The translations under genes and the position numbers were made by a program. Below, one piece after another: positions 37,026 through 45,836 of a stretch of 64,000 nucleotides of DNA. The notes under the pieces are model-generated. The model was not told the DNA's origin. It did no database searches and worked only from the letters and a program-made list of their open reading frames with translations. The stretch covers positions 1,736,001 to 1,800,000 of the forward strand of contig OZ252213.1 in NCBI GenBank assembly GCA_965249045.1, read 5' to 3'. Source of the stretch: Nemesobacter sp965249045. GTDB taxonomy: Bacteria > Desulfobacterota_D > UBA1144 > Nemesobacterales > Nemesobacteraceae. Positions within the stretch are counted from its first letter, which is position 1. Each line of letters opens with the position of its first letter.

Positions 37026-38075
37026 CTATTCTTTCGCGGTTTCCGCTTCCTCAGAAGAAACTACCCCGGAGGCCTTTATGATCTGGTTTCTTATTTTTTC
37101 GCGAATTTCCGGATTTTCGTGCAGAAACTTCTTGGAATTCTCCCTGCCCTGACCCATTCTCTCACCGTCATAGGAGTACCAAGTCCCGCTTTTCTTTACC
37201 ACGTTGAACTTGGTTCCCAAGTCCACAAGCTCCCCGAGTTTTGATATTCCCCTTCCGAAGACCACATCGAATTCCGCTTCGCGAAAAGGAGGGGCGACTT
37301 TGTTCTTTACAAGCTTTGCCCTAACCCTGTTACCCACGATACGGTCACCGTCCTTAAGAGACCCAATGCGCCTTATATCAACTCTCACCGACGAATAGAA
37401 CCGAAGCGCGTTACCTCCCGTGGTGGTCTCCGGGTTCATGTAAGATGGAACCCCGATCTTCATGCGAAGCTGGTTAACGAAAATCACTATGGTCTTCGAG
37501 CGGCTCACGTTAGCCGTTATCTTGCGAAGCGCCTGCGACATCAGTCTCGCCTGAAGACCTACGTGAGTGGCTCCCATCTCCCCCTCGATTTCAGCGCGGG
37601 GGGTAAGAGCCGCGACCGAGTCAAGCACTATGAGGTCAACCGCAGCGCTTCTTATGAGAGTATCAATGATTTCAAGCGCCTGTTCCCCAAAATCAGGCTG
37701 GGAAATAAGAAGATCCTCAACCTTGATGCCAAGCGCCGCCGCGTAGCTTGTTGAGAGAGCGTGTTCGGCGTCGACAAAGGCGGTTATTCCGCCGGCTTTC
37801 TGGGCTTCCGCGATGGCGTGGAGCGCTATGGTGGTTTTACCCGAGGCCTCGGGACCAAAGACCTCAACGATTCTTCCCCTTGGGAAGCCGCCGACGCCAA
37901 GCGCTATGTCAAGTCCGAGGGAACCCGAGGTAATCACCGGAATGTCGGCGAGAGAAGCATCCTCGCCAAGTCTCATTATGGAGCCCTTTCCAAACTGCTT
38001 CTCTATCGTGTCGATAGCTACGTTTATGCTCTTGTTTTTCTCGTCGATATCGCTCATTTTCGTTTGAATCTCCAT
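37026..38075 (-). CDS. recA: Recombinase RecA
   Basis: RecA forms filaments on single-stranded DNA for strand exchange and SOS activation. The 349-residue product has Walker A GPEASGKT (74-81), FVDAEHALS, the Walker B region LIVLDSVAALTPRAE and the L2 loop FVNQLRMKIGV. The start is ATG 38075 or the in-frame ATG 38057 six codons later. No SOS box was recognised in the 25-nt gap after cinA, so regulation would come from a promoter further upstream. The order pgpA-cinA-recA matches the common cinA-recA arrangement. Confidence 0.98.
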   Translation of the reverse strand: MEIQTKMSDIDEKNKSINVAIDTIEKQFGKGSIMRLGEDASLADIPVITSGSLGLDIALGVGGFPRGRIVEVFGPEASGKTTIALHAIAEAQKAGGITAFVDAEHALSTSYAAALGIKVEDLLISQPDFGEQALEIIDTLIRSAAVDLIVLDSVAALTPRAEIEGEMGATHVGLQARLMSQALRKITANVSRSKTIVIFVNQLRMKIGVPSYMNPETTTGGNALRFYSSVRVDIRRIGSLKDGDRIVGNRVRAKLVKNKVAPPFREAEFDVVFGRGISKLGELVDLGTKFNVVKKSGTWYSYDGERMGQGRENSKKFLHENPEIREKIRNQIIKASGVVSSEEAETAKE

Positions 38076-38100
38076 TTTGGTTTTTGCGGTTCTAAAGCTA

Positions 38101-39345
38101 CTATCCTACATAATCGAGGCAGAACTTCCTAACCATATCGATTGTGGTGGAGGCAGCAAAGTTTTTTATCTCATCCCTTGTGCCAGTAAAATTCCGTTTC
38201 TCGCAAAAAGTCCCGCATGAAGCGTGAGTGAACCCGAACCATACTGTACCCACGGGCTTCTCCACGGTTCCACCGCCCGGACCCGCGATCCCGGATACAG
38301 AAAGCCCTATATCGCTCCCGAAAAGATCTTTTGCCCCGCAGGCCATCTCGGAAACCACCTCCTCGCTCACCGCGCCGAACCGCGCGAGGGTCTCGGCGCT
38401 TACCCCGAGAAATTTTTCCTTGGAATCGTTACTGTAGACCACCGCCCCGCCCAGGAAATAACCCGAACTTCCCGCGATATCCGTAAAACGGTTTGAGCAA
38501 AGCCCTCCCGTGCAGGACTCCGCAACAGATAGGGTCAGGTCTTTTTCAAGTAGCAAAGACGCAGTTATTTCCTCAAGGGTTTCATCCCCTTGCGAAAAGA
38601 GAAAATCCCCAAGCCTTTCTCTAGCGTCTCCACAGGCATCGTGCAGAAGCAAATCCAATTTCTCACTGTCATGACCCAAGGCGGTGAGTCGAAGATGAAT
38701 CTCAGGAAGACGAATCCTGTATCCGACATCCACTCCTTCGGGGGAAAAATCCCCCAGTTTCTCCGCTACTTCGGATTCACCCAGCCCGAAGGTTCTAAGC
38801 ACTCTCACGACCAGGCTTTTTCCCTTTTTCGCGGCATTGTTTATATCCGGGAAAACATACTCTGAGAACATCCGCCTGAATTCCCTTGGAACACCCGGAA
38901 GAAAGTAGAATTTCGAGCGGCCGAAGAGAAAACTGAAGCCAGCCGCTGTGCCGACTGGATTCTCGATAACCGTCGTTTCTTCGGGAAACATGGCCTGTTT
39001 TTCATGGTAGCTGTTGGGCTCTCTTCCTCTCTTCCCGAGCTTTCGGACGATGTCTTCATATACCGCTGGATTGAAAACAAGGGGAGTTCCCAGAAATTCC
39101 GAGGCGGCAAGCGCGCTTAGATCATCCTCCGTAGGGCCGAGTCCCCCAGAAACTATGATAAATCTGGCTCTTTTTGACGCCGTCGTAAAAGAAGCGAGAA
39201 GATCCTCAAGATCATCAGCCACCGCACAATGGTATCTAACCTCAATACCCGATGAGGACAGCTCCGCGGCGACCCAGCTGAAATTGGTATCCCGTGTAAG
39301 ACCGCTCATCAGCTCGTTTCCGGTCGTTATTACCTCAACGCACAT
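38101..39345 (-). CDS. cinA: CinA family protein (competence/damage-inducible; NMN deamidase)
   Basis: The 414-residue protein combines an N-terminal MoCF-like domain with a C-terminal CinA domain. The first contains EVITTGNELMSGLTRDTN and SGGLGPTEDDLSA; the second contains LSVAESCTGGLCSNRFTDIAGSS near the middle and SVSGIAGPGGGTVEKPVGTV. The C-terminal domain hydrolyses nicotinamide mononucleotide in pyridine nucleotide recycling. The N-terminal domain has ADP-ribose pyrophosphatase activity in studied members. It lies 12 nt after pgpA and 25 nt before recA. Confidence 0.95.
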   Translation of the reverse strand: MCVEVITTGNELMSGLTRDTNFSWVAAELSSSGIEVRYHCAVADDLEDLLASFTTASKRARFIIVSGGLGPTEDDLSALAASEFLGTPLVFNPAVYEDIVRKLGKRGREPNSYHEKQAMFPEETTVIENPVGTAAGFSFLFGRSKFYFLPGVPREFRRMFSEYVFPDINNAAKKGKSLVVRVLRTFGLGESEVAEKLGDFSPEGVDVGYRIRLPEIHLRLTALGHDSEKLDLLLHDACGDARERLGDFLFSQGDETLEEITASLLLEKDLTLSVAESCTGGLCSNRFTDIAGSSGYFLGGAVVYSNDSKEKFLGVSAETLARFGAVSEEVVSEMACGAKDLFGSDIGLSVSGIAGPGGGTVEKPVGTVWFGFTHASCGTFCEKRNFTGTRDEIKNFAASTTIDMVRKFCLDYVG

Positions 39346-39357
39346 TGCCGGGTAATT

Positions 39358-39813
39358 CTAACTGGAAAGAAAAACAAACACCTGAAGACACAGATTACCG
39401 TAAACTCCGGCCAAAACGTCATCCATCACAATACCGTAGCCACCCGGGAGTTTTTCGACTCTCCTTATCGGAAACGGCTTTGCGATATCGAAAAACCTGA
39501 AGAGGAAAAAGCCGAGCGCGAGATTAATGGGATTCGGTGTGATGAAAAGCATGCATACGAGAAATCCGCATACTTCGTCAATGACAACCTCCGGCGGGTC
39601 CTCCCTGTTAAAAATCGATACGCAGCGGCCCGCGGCTATAAAGGAAATGATAATCAATCCGAACGTAAGCACTGAATAAAGAGCTGCTCCGCCCGCTAGG
39701 TTGAGCAGGTATACGACCCCGACCGCCCCGAGAGTCCCCGCGGTTCCCGGGGCTCCCGGAACAAACCCCAGTCCGAAAAAAGTCGAAAAAACAACACATA
39801 CCCTGTTTATCAA
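39358..39813 (-). CDS. pgpA: Phosphatidylglycerophosphatase A
   Basis: PgpA removes phosphate from phosphatidylglycerophosphate to give phosphatidylglycerol in the inner membrane. The 151-residue protein has the family's FGLGFVPGAPGTAGTLGA start and the acidic IDEVCGFLV motif. FRFFDIAKPFPI and GYGIVMDDVLAGVYGN follow, with several membrane segments. The start is a TTG at 39813 with an excellent GGAGGG site 6 nt upstream. It begins the leftward pgpA-cinA-recA unit and is divergent from parA. Confidence 0.95.
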   Translation of the reverse strand: MINRVCVVFSTFFGLGFVPGAPGTAGTLGAVGVVYLLNLAGGAALYSVLTFGLIIISFIAAGRCVSIFNREDPPEVVIDEVCGFLVCMLFITPNPINLALGFFLFRFFDIAKPFPIRRVEKLPGGYGIVMDDVLAGVYGNLCLQVFVFLSS

Positions 39814-39863
39814 TGTTAACCCTCCGGGAGTGTCCGCGAGCGCGGCGCCGGGATAAAATTCAT

Positions 39864-39892
39864 TTGACTGATAACATTCGCAAGTTTATCAT
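39864..39892 (+). promoter_or_regulatory. Sigma-70 promoter for parAB
   Basis: TTGACT (39864-39869) and TATCAT (39887-39892) are spaced by 17 nt; each matches consensus at five of six positions. The start would fall near 39899, giving a leader of only about eight bases before the parA ATG. Confidence 0.65.
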
Positions 39893-39906
39893 TTTTTTAT
39901 CTCCAA

Positions 39907-40692
39907 ATGTCAAAAGTAATATGCGTGGTAAATCAGAAAGGGGGAGTCGGTAAAACCACAACCGCAGTCAACCTTTCAGCTTCTCTGGCAGCGGCAAACC
40001 GCCGCACGCTTCTAATAGATCTTGACTCTCAGGGAAACGCAACCGGAGGGCTTGGTGTTGATAAAGAATCGATCAATTCGAAAAACATCTGCAGCGTCAT
40101 ACTGGGAGAAGTCAAGCTGGCGGACACCACAATTGACATATATCCCGATCTTCTAAACGGTTACCTGCATGTATGTCCGGCGAATCACGAGCTTACCGGG
40201 GCAGAGATACATCTTATAGAGACGGAAAACAGGGAATACAGACTCAAAAATGCCATCGATGAGATAAGGGACGAATATGATTACATATTCATAGACTCTC
40301 CCCCGTCACTGAGTCTGCTCACCATAAACGCGCTTGCCGCGGCCGACCGGGTGCTTATACCCGTTCAGTGCGAATACTACGCGCTTGAAGGGATAGGCCA
40401 GCTGCAGACGACTATATCTCTTGCCAGGCAGAGGCTCAATCCTTCGCTTGAAGTGGAAGGCTATCTTTTGACGATGTTCGATTCCCGCAATAACATATGT
40501 CACTCCGTGGCCGAGGACGTAAGAAATCACTTCGGCGAACAAACTTTTGACACCGTGATAAGCAGAAACGTAAAGCTCGCCGAAGCGCCAAGCCACGGAA
40601 AACCCCTTCTGCTTTACGAAATCAAGTCGAGCGGGGCACAGAATTACATGAAACTCGCAAACGAAATAATAAGCAGAGCGGAGGTTGACTGA
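39907..40692 (+). CDS. parA: Chromosome partitioning ATPase ParA/Soj
   Basis: ParA is a deviant-Walker ATPase that moves ParB-parS complexes and the chromosome origin. The 261-residue product begins with VICVVNQKGGVGKTTTAVNLS (signature K11 and K16), then LLIDLDSQGNAT and FIDSPPSLSLLT. Its length and the adjacent parB identify the chromosomal Soj type. The ATG lacks a clear ribosome site and follows a promoter at very short distance. parB follows with no gap. Confidence 0.96.
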   Translation: MSKVICVVNQKGGVGKTTTAVNLSASLAAANRRTLLIDLDSQGNATGGLGVDKESINSKNICSVILGEVKLADTTIDIYPDLLNGYLHVCPANHELTGAEIHLIETENREYRLKNAIDEIRDEYDYIFIDSPPSLSLLTINALAAADRVLIPVQCEYYALEGIGQLQTTISLARQRLNPSLEVEGYLLTMFDSRNNICHSVAEDVRNHFGEQTFDTVISRNVKLAEAPSHGKPLLLYEIKSSGAQNYMKLANEIISRAEVD

Positions 40693-40693
40693 C

Positions 40694-41551
40694 GTGAAGA
40701 GACGAAGTTTGGGAAGAGGACTTGACTCGCTTATTCCAAAGAATCCGGAAACGGAATCCGCAGGGTATCAGATGGTAAGCACGAATCTGCTGAAGCCAAA
40801 CGCGTCGCAGCCGAGAAAACACTTTGAACAGAGCACTCTTGAGGAACTTGCAGAGTCCATAAGGGAAAACGGGGTCATACAGCCGCTTATAGTCAGAAAA
40901 AAAAACGGCGTCTTTGAAATAGTGGCCGGTGAGCGCAGGTGGAGAGCGGCAAAAATAGCGAAACTTGAAAAACTGCCCGTCGTGATAAGGACCGCTACAG
41001 ACCAGGATGTGGCGGAGCTTACGTTAATAGAGAACATACAAAGAGAAGACTTAAATCCCATTGAAGAGGCAGAGGCTTATGAGAAGCTCGCGGAGCGCTT
41101 CGGGCTTACCCACGACGAGATAGCGAAAAAAACAGGGAAAAACCGCTCGGTCGTCACAAACCAGCTGAGGCTTCTCAGGCTTTCTCAAAAAGCAAAAGAA
41201 GCTCTTGTTTCGGGCACTATAACCGTGGGGCACGCAAGAGCGCTTCTCGCTGCTTTATCCCCACAAGAAATGGATTCCCTTCTCGGCGAAGTGGTGAAAA
41301 AGGATCTTACGGTAAGGGCAACCGAAGCTTTGGTAAAAAAGAGAAATCGAAGCGCCCAACTACCCCCCGAGCTCACTTCAGATAAGGTGGAAGAAGATAT
41401 TTTCACCAAGGATCTGACCGAACAGATTGCCGGGAGATTCTCAACCAAAGTAAAGATAAGCAGCAACAAGAAAAGAGGGAAAATAGAAATAGAGTACTAT
41501 TCCCCCGAGGAGCTTGAGAGAATTGTTGGCATACTTCTCTCGCGCGGGTAA
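40694..41551 (+). CDS. parB: Chromosome partitioning protein ParB
   Basis: ParB binds parS sites and clamps DNA using CTP. Features are the N-terminal RRSLGRGLDSLIP tail that contacts ParA, the CTPase/clamp domain (QPRKHFEQSTLEELAESI, GERRWRAAK, ENIQREDLNPIEEA) and the HTH motif around LTHDEIAKKTGKNRSVVTN. The start is set by the ribosome site. GGAGG at 40680-40684 lies 9 nt before the GTG at 40694 but touches the alternative TTG at 40685. Hence the GTG (285 aa) is chosen. parA ends 1 nt earlier. Confidence 0.96.
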   Translation: MKRRSLGRGLDSLIPKNPETESAGYQMVSTNLLKPNASQPRKHFEQSTLEELAESIRENGVIQPLIVRKKNGVFEIVAGERRWRAAKIAKLEKLPVVIRTATDQDVAELTLIENIQREDLNPIEEAEAYEKLAERFGLTHDEIAKKTGKNRSVVTNQLRLLRLSQKAKEALVSGTITVGHARALLAALSPQEMDSLLGEVVKKDLTVRATEALVKKRNRSAQLPPELTSDKVEEDIFTKDLTEQIAGRFSTKVKISSNKKRGKIEIEYYSPEELERIVGILLSRG

Positions 41552-41589
41552 TATCCCGCGGAAATCACGCCGCAGCAAAGGAATCAGAG

Positions 41590-41844
41590 ATGAAACGGTT
41601 TTCGGTCAAAATAGAGGTTAAGCTTAAGCCCGTGGTGCTAGACCCCCAGGGCAAAGCGGTGCTAAACGCGCTAAGCGGTCTCGGATTCAGCGGGGTTTCC
41701 GACGCGAGGGTAGGCAAAATCGTGGAACTCACCATGGAGGGCGAATCCGCCGAGGAGGTAAGCCGCAAAGCGGATGAAATGTGCCGTAAACTCCTTTCCA
41801 ACCCGGTAATTGAAGATTCCTCTGTAGAGATAGCGGAAAAATAA
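41590..41844 (+). CDS. purS: Phosphoribosylformylglycinamidine synthase subunit PurS
   Basis: PurS is the small subunit that joins PurL and PurQ in the three-part FGAM synthase of purine synthesis. The 84-residue product has the typical KIEVKLKPVVLDPQGKAV start and the short GFSGVSDARVGK segment. It sits 1 nt before purQ, as in most purSQL organisms. purL does not follow here; it must be elsewhere. Confidence 0.93.
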   Translation: MKRFSVKIEVKLKPVVLDPQGKAVLNALSGLGFSGVSDARVGKIVELTMEGESAEEVSRKADEMCRKLLSNPVIEDSSVEIAEK

Positions 41845-41845
41845 G

Positions 41846-42559
41846 ATGTCGAATTTTGGAGTTCTGTTCTTTCCGGGTTCTAACTGCGATCATGACTGCT
41901 ACCATGCCATAAGAAAAATTCTGGGCCAGCCCTGCGATCTCGTATGGCACGAGGAAACTTCCCTTGAAGGAATAGATTGCGTCGTGATCCCCGGAGGATT
42001 TTCCTACGGGGACTATCTCCGCGCGGGAGCAATATCGCAGTTCTCCCCCGTGGTAAGCCCGCTTAGGGAACTTGCAGAAAACGGAGTCCCCGTAATAGGA
42101 ATATGCAACGGATTTCAGATTCTTGTTGAATCGGGGCTTCTTCCCGGAGCGTTCATACACAACTCCTCCCTGAAATTTGTCTGCAGATGGACAAACGTAA
42201 GGATTGAGGATACAGACACGCCTTTTACCTGCCTTCTGCACAAAGGAGAAGTGCTGAAACTTCCGGTCGCAAACGCCCAAGGGAATTTCGTACTGCCCCC
42301 GGGCAGAGAAGACATGCATGGACGGAGAATAGTTTTACGGTACTGCGGGGAGGAGGGAGAGCTAACCGCCGAGGCAAATCCAAGCGGCGCCGAGGACAAT
42401 ATAGCCGGAATTGCCAACAGCCAAGGCAACGTACTCGGGATGATGCCTCATCCGGAACGCAGTTTCGAGAGCCTGCTCGGCTCAGAAGACGGCAAAAAGA
42501 TGTTCGATTCCGTAATATCGTGGATAAAGTCCCGAAATACAGACGGGAAAGCCGTTTGA
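41846..42559 (+). CDS. purQ: Phosphoribosylformylglycinamidine synthase subunit PurQ
   Basis: PurQ is the glutaminase subunit supplying ammonia to PurL. The 237-residue class I amidotransferase has PGGFSYGDYLRAGA, nucleophile C87 in GICNGFQIL and the His-Glu pair in MMPHPERSFE near the end. The short form without fused PurL and the adjacent purS show a multi-subunit enzyme. It is followed 57 nt later by the tusA-cysM cluster, which is probably a separate functional group. Confidence 0.96.
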   Translation: MSNFGVLFFPGSNCDHDCYHAIRKILGQPCDLVWHEETSLEGIDCVVIPGGFSYGDYLRAGAISQFSPVVSPLRELAENGVPVIGICNGFQILVESGLLPGAFIHNSSLKFVCRWTNVRIEDTDTPFTCLLHKGEVLKLPVANAQGNFVLPPGREDMHGRRIVLRYCGEEGELTAEANPSGAEDNIAGIANSQGNVLGMMPHPERSFESLLGSEDGKKMFDSVISWIKSRNTDGKAV

Positions 42560-42616
42560 GTAAAACGCGGACTGTGTTAATCTTAACGGGAAAACGCGCG
42601 CACGAGGTTTTTTAAC

Positions 42617-42856
42617 ATGGACGATACGCAGGGCAACGAAAGAATAGATATAACGGGCGACATCTGTCCGATGACGTTTGTTAAAACCAAGCTTAAGCTT
42701 GAGAAAATGGAGCGGGGAGAACTCCTTGAAGTCAAGCTCTGCGAGGGAGAGCCGCTTTCCAATCTCCCAAGAAGCGTTGAACAGGAAGGTCACAAGGTTC
42801 TTTCCATAGTGAAGGAAGAAGGCCGTTACCACAAGGTAATTATCGAGCGCTGCTAA
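42617..42856 (+). CDS. tusA: TusA/SirA family sulfur carrier protein
   Basis: This 79-residue TusA-fold protein has the conserved sulfur-accepting cysteine C17 in DICPMT, followed by the family helix VKTKLKLEKMERGELLEV. TusA proteins carry persulfide sulfur between enzymes, for tRNA thiolation, molybdenum cofactor or other sulfur pathways. It overlaps cysM by one base (TAATG). With the JAMM protease gene after cysM it forms a three-gene sulfur-transfer cluster, which suggests delivery of sulfur to cysteine synthesis; that role is inference. Confidence 0.88.
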   Translation: MDDTQGNERIDITGDICPMTFVKTKLKLEKMERGELLEVKLCEGEPLSNLPRSVEQEGHKVLSIVKEEGRYHKVIIERC

Positions 42857-43797
42857 TGTATAGGTCCGAAGGCGGAACCTCCACGGCCAGAGGTTCAAGA
42901 GTCGAATCTGTGGTTGACCTTATAGGCAACACCCCCCTCTTGGAACTTTCCGAAACGGTAAAGGAATGCTCCGCGGGAGTACGTATTTACGCAAAGGCCG
43001 AGTGGTTTAACCCCGGAGGTTCAGTAAAAGACCGCCCCGCCCGCAGAATGATTCTGGAAGCCATCCGCTCCGGCGAACTCACAAAAGACAAGGTCATCAT
43101 GGACTCCTCTTCCGGAAACACCGCAATCGCGTACGCGATGCTGGGGGCCGCACTGGGATACGAAGTTGAAATCGTAACGCCCGAGAACGTAAACACCGAG
43201 AGGAGAAAAGCGATTGAAGCCTACGGAGCTAAAATAGTCTTCTCAAATCCTCTTGAAGGTTCCGACGGAGCGATAAGAATGGCCCACAAACTCAAGGCGG
43301 ATAAACCCGACAGATATTTCATGCCGGACCAGTATAACAACGTCAACAACACCCTTGCACACTATGAGACAACCGCGCCTGAGATCTGGGAGCAGACAAA
43401 AGGCACCGTGACCCATTTTTTCGCGGGACTCGGCACATCGGGAACCTTCATGGGAACCGGAAAAAAACTTAAAGAATACAATCCCGACATAAAGATAATC
43501 GCGATTCAACCCGAAGAAAGTCTTCACGGACTTGAGGGCATGAAACATATGCCTTCTTCAATAGTTCCCGGCATATACGACGAGAAAGCGGCCGACGAAG
43601 TTGTCTTCATCTCAACTGAAAAAGCGTATGATATGATGGAACGGCTGATGGAAACCGAAGGGATATTCGTGGGTCACTCAGGAGGAGCCGCGGTTTGCGT
43701 AACGCTTGAGTACGCGAAAGAACTGAAAGAAGGAGTGCTGGTAACGATTCTTCCCGACTCGGGAAGAAGGTACCTGAGCGAAAGACTCTGGTGGTAA
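42856..43797 (+). CDS. cysM: Cysteine synthase (O-acetyl/phosphoserine sulfhydrylase family)
   Basis: This PLP enzyme replaces the leaving group of an activated serine with sulfide or a sulfur carrier. The 313-residue protein has VDLIGNTPLLEL, the PLP lysine K58 in PGGSVKDRPA, the SSGNTAIAYA substrate loop and FAGLGTSGTFMG. It lies between a TusA-like carrier and a JAMM protease gene, as mycobacterial CysM lies beside CysO and Mec. A protein-bound sulfur donor is therefore plausible. It overlaps both neighbours by 1-7 nt, indicating tight coupling. Confidence 0.93.
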   Translation: MYRSEGGTSTARGSRVESVVDLIGNTPLLELSETVKECSAGVRIYAKAEWFNPGGSVKDRPARRMILEAIRSGELTKDKVIMDSSSGNTAIAYAMLGAALGYEVEIVTPENVNTERRKAIEAYGAKIVFSNPLEGSDGAIRMAHKLKADKPDRYFMPDQYNNVNNTLAHYETTAPEIWEQTKGTVTHFFAGLGTSGTFMGTGKKLKEYNPDIKIIAIQPEESLHGLEGMKHMPSSIVPGIYDEKAADEVVFISTEKAYDMMERLMETEGIFVGHSGGAAVCVTLEYAKELKEGVLVTILPDSGRRYLSERLWW

Positions 43798-44258
43798 GAA
43801 TACATAGATCGGCTTATCTGGGCATGACACGGGACGCTGAATCCGGTTATCCTTACGAGGTTTGTGGCGTGATGATAGGGGAAAAAGATACCGTGACCCA
43901 CTTTCGCAAATGCGCCAATCTGGTCGCTGACGACGGGTCTGAAACGGCGTTTAAGGAAACAGGCGGCATTGACAGGAAAAGGTTAAAAGACCGTTACGAG
44001 CTTGACCCGCGTTCCTACATAGAAGCGGATTCGTGGGCAAGGGAGAATGGTCTTGAGATTCTCGGCATATACCACTCACATCCGGACCATCCTTCGATCC
44101 CCTCGGAAACGGACAGAGAGGTGGCATCGCCCGGGTGGGCGTATATAATTTTTTCGATAAACCGCGGAAAACTTGCCGACGCGAGAATATGGTACATTGA
44201 CGAGCGAAACTTCCAGTTTGAAGAAAAGAAGTTCGAAGTAATCAAAAACTCCGATTGA
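43791..44258 (+). CDS. JAMM/Mov34 metalloprotease (Mec-like)
   Basis: The 155-residue protein has the full JAMM zinc motif: E23 in EVCGVMIG, H95 and H97 in YHSHPDHP, and D108 in PSETDRE with the canonical ten-residue spacing. Small bacterial JAMM proteins such as mycobacterial Mec cut cysteine from the C-terminus of a ubiquitin-like sulfur carrier. The GTG start at 43791 lies 7 nt inside cysM. No ubiquitin-like carrier with a terminal GG is encoded beside it; the only carrier present is TusA-like. The substrate is therefore open. Confidence 0.88.
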   Translation: MVRIHRSAYLGMTRDAESGYPYEVCGVMIGEKDTVTHFRKCANLVADDGSETAFKETGGIDRKRLKDRYELDPRSYIEADSWARENGLEILGIYHSHPDHPSIPSETDREVASPGWAYIIFSINRGKLADARIWYIDERNFQFEEKKFEVIKNSD

Positions 44259-44318
44259 AGCAATGAAAAAAACAACTGAGACCCGGAAAAGGTCGTAAAC
44301 GCCGGGAGAAACGCGACC

Positions 44319-45776
44319 ATGAATATTCAAGTTTTACTTGAAAGCACGCTTGTTATCCTTCCCGAGTGCATACTCATACTCGCCGGCCTGCTCATACTCG
44401 TCTGCGCCCCGGTTTTGAAAAAAAGATGGGCGGGGGCGCTTTTTCTCCTCGCGGTTTCGGGCACTGTAGCCTCGTTCATCCTTAACTTCACTAGGTTCTC
44501 CGGGACCGACTCCGCGTTTTCCGGCGCGATTGTAATTGATTCCTTCTCCGCCTATTTTAACTCCATTTTTCTCCTGGCCGCGCTTGCGACGATTGTTTTT
44601 TCAAAAGATCACTTGGAGAACCGCACTCAATGGCTTGAGGAATTTTACGCGCTCGTGCTGTTTTGCACGAGCGGGATGATGATTCTCGCCTCGTCGGTTG
44701 AACTCATGACGCTTTTTGTAGGATTCGAAATCATGTCAATCGCAGTCTACATACTCTCGGGATTCAGAAGCAGGTCTCTTGACTCGACGGAATCAGGGGT
44801 GAAGTATCTTGTTCTGGGGAGTTTTTCCTCCGCGGTGCTGCTTTTCGGAATTGCCCTTCTCTATGGAGCTACAGGTTCCACTTTTATAGAGGAAATTCTC
44901 GCAAATCCCGCGAATCTCCCGATGTATGTCTGCGGAGCCGCTTTCGTGGCAGTAGGAGTTATATTCAAGATAGGAGCGGTACCGCTTCACCAGTGGGTAC
45001 CCGATATCTATGACGGTGCTCCTCTCACCGTTACGGGATATATGTCAGTAGCGGTAAAAGCGGCTGCGTTTGTGCTGCTGCTGAGAATATTTCTCGACTC
45101 CGGTTCGGCGTTTGAAAATCATATAACGGCTGCGATACAGATAGCGGCGGTGCTGACAATGGTAGTGGGGAACATAGCTGCCATATATCAAAAAAGTGTA
45201 AAGAGAATGCTTGCCTACTCAAGTGTGGCTCACGCGGGATACGCTCTTGTTGGAGTGGCGGCCGTTCTCTCGGACACCTCTGTCGGGAGCGGAAGCGTTC
45301 TTTATTATCTGTTTGCCTATACCTTCATGAATCTCGGGGCTTTCGGAATCCTCGCGTACGTGAGCGGGGAGAAAAACGACTGCGATACTTTTGAACGGAT
45401 ATCGGGACTCTGGAAAAGAAAACCGGCGACGGCACTCGCGCTCGGGGTGTTTATGTTCTCGCTTGCGGGAATTCCGCCGACTATAGGATTTTTCGGAAAG
45501 TACAGGGTGTTTTTAGCTGCGGTTGATGCTAATCTGACGCCGCTTGCAGTGATAGGAATAATAACAAGCGTAATCTCCGCGTACTACTACCTTAAGGTGC
45601 TCGTCTACGCATTTATGAAGGAGGACAGCTACGGGGCAAGCGCGAACAAGCCGCTTTCGGGAGCTACAATTGCCGTGCTTACCGCAGCCACGGTTTTTTT
45701 CGGTATATTTCCTTTCTTGTCATGGGATCTTGCGGCTCAGGCCTCAAACACGCTTCTCGCCGCAATCGCCTTTTAG
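44319..45776 (+). CDS. nuoN: NADH-quinone oxidoreductase subunit N
   Basis: NuoN is an antiporter-like membrane subunit of complex I that helps pump protons. The 485-residue protein has about 14 membrane segments and the family core with FEIMSIAVYILSGF, a GVKYLVLGSFSSAVLLFG helix and IGAVPLHQWVPDIYDGAP. The conserved lysine KIGAVPLHQW and HAGYALVG are also visible. It is separated from other nuo genes: nuoABCD lie 3-5 kb downstream on the opposite strand. The remaining membrane subunits are outside the window. Confidence 0.95.
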   Translation: MNIQVLLESTLVILPECILILAGLLILVCAPVLKKRWAGALFLLAVSGTVASFILNFTRFSGTDSAFSGAIVIDSFSAYFNSIFLLAALATIVFSKDHLENRTQWLEEFYALVLFCTSGMMILASSVELMTLFVGFEIMSIAVYILSGFRSRSLDSTESGVKYLVLGSFSSAVLLFGIALLYGATGSTFIEEILANPANLPMYVCGAAFVAVGVIFKIGAVPLHQWVPDIYDGAPLTVTGYMSVAVKAAAFVLLLRIFLDSGSAFENHITAAIQIAAVLTMVVGNIAAIYQKSVKRMLAYSSVAHAGYALVGVAAVLSDTSVGSGSVLYYLFAYTFMNLGAFGILAYVSGEKNDCDTFERISGLWKRKPATALALGVFMFSLAGIPPTIGFFGKYRVFLAAVDANLTPLAVIGIITSVISAYYYLKVLVYAFMKEDSYGASANKPLSGATIAVLTAATVFFGIFPFLSWDLAAQASNTLLAAIAF

Positions 45777-45836
45777 ATAGAGGAGAATTTCCCCTTTCGC
45801 TCGGGTGCGGAGGGTTTTTATTTCAGAATTTAAAAA

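Noticed and set aside
39907..41551. parS sites and a replication origin near parAB
   Set aside because: No TGTTTCACGTGAAACA-like site or dnaA-box cluster was recognised by eye in this stretch.
45792..45819. Intrinsic terminator between nuoN and ftsK
   Set aside because: CCCTTT/GGAGGG pairs only six bases, with two G-U pairs and an 11-nt loop before TTTTTA; too weak to call.
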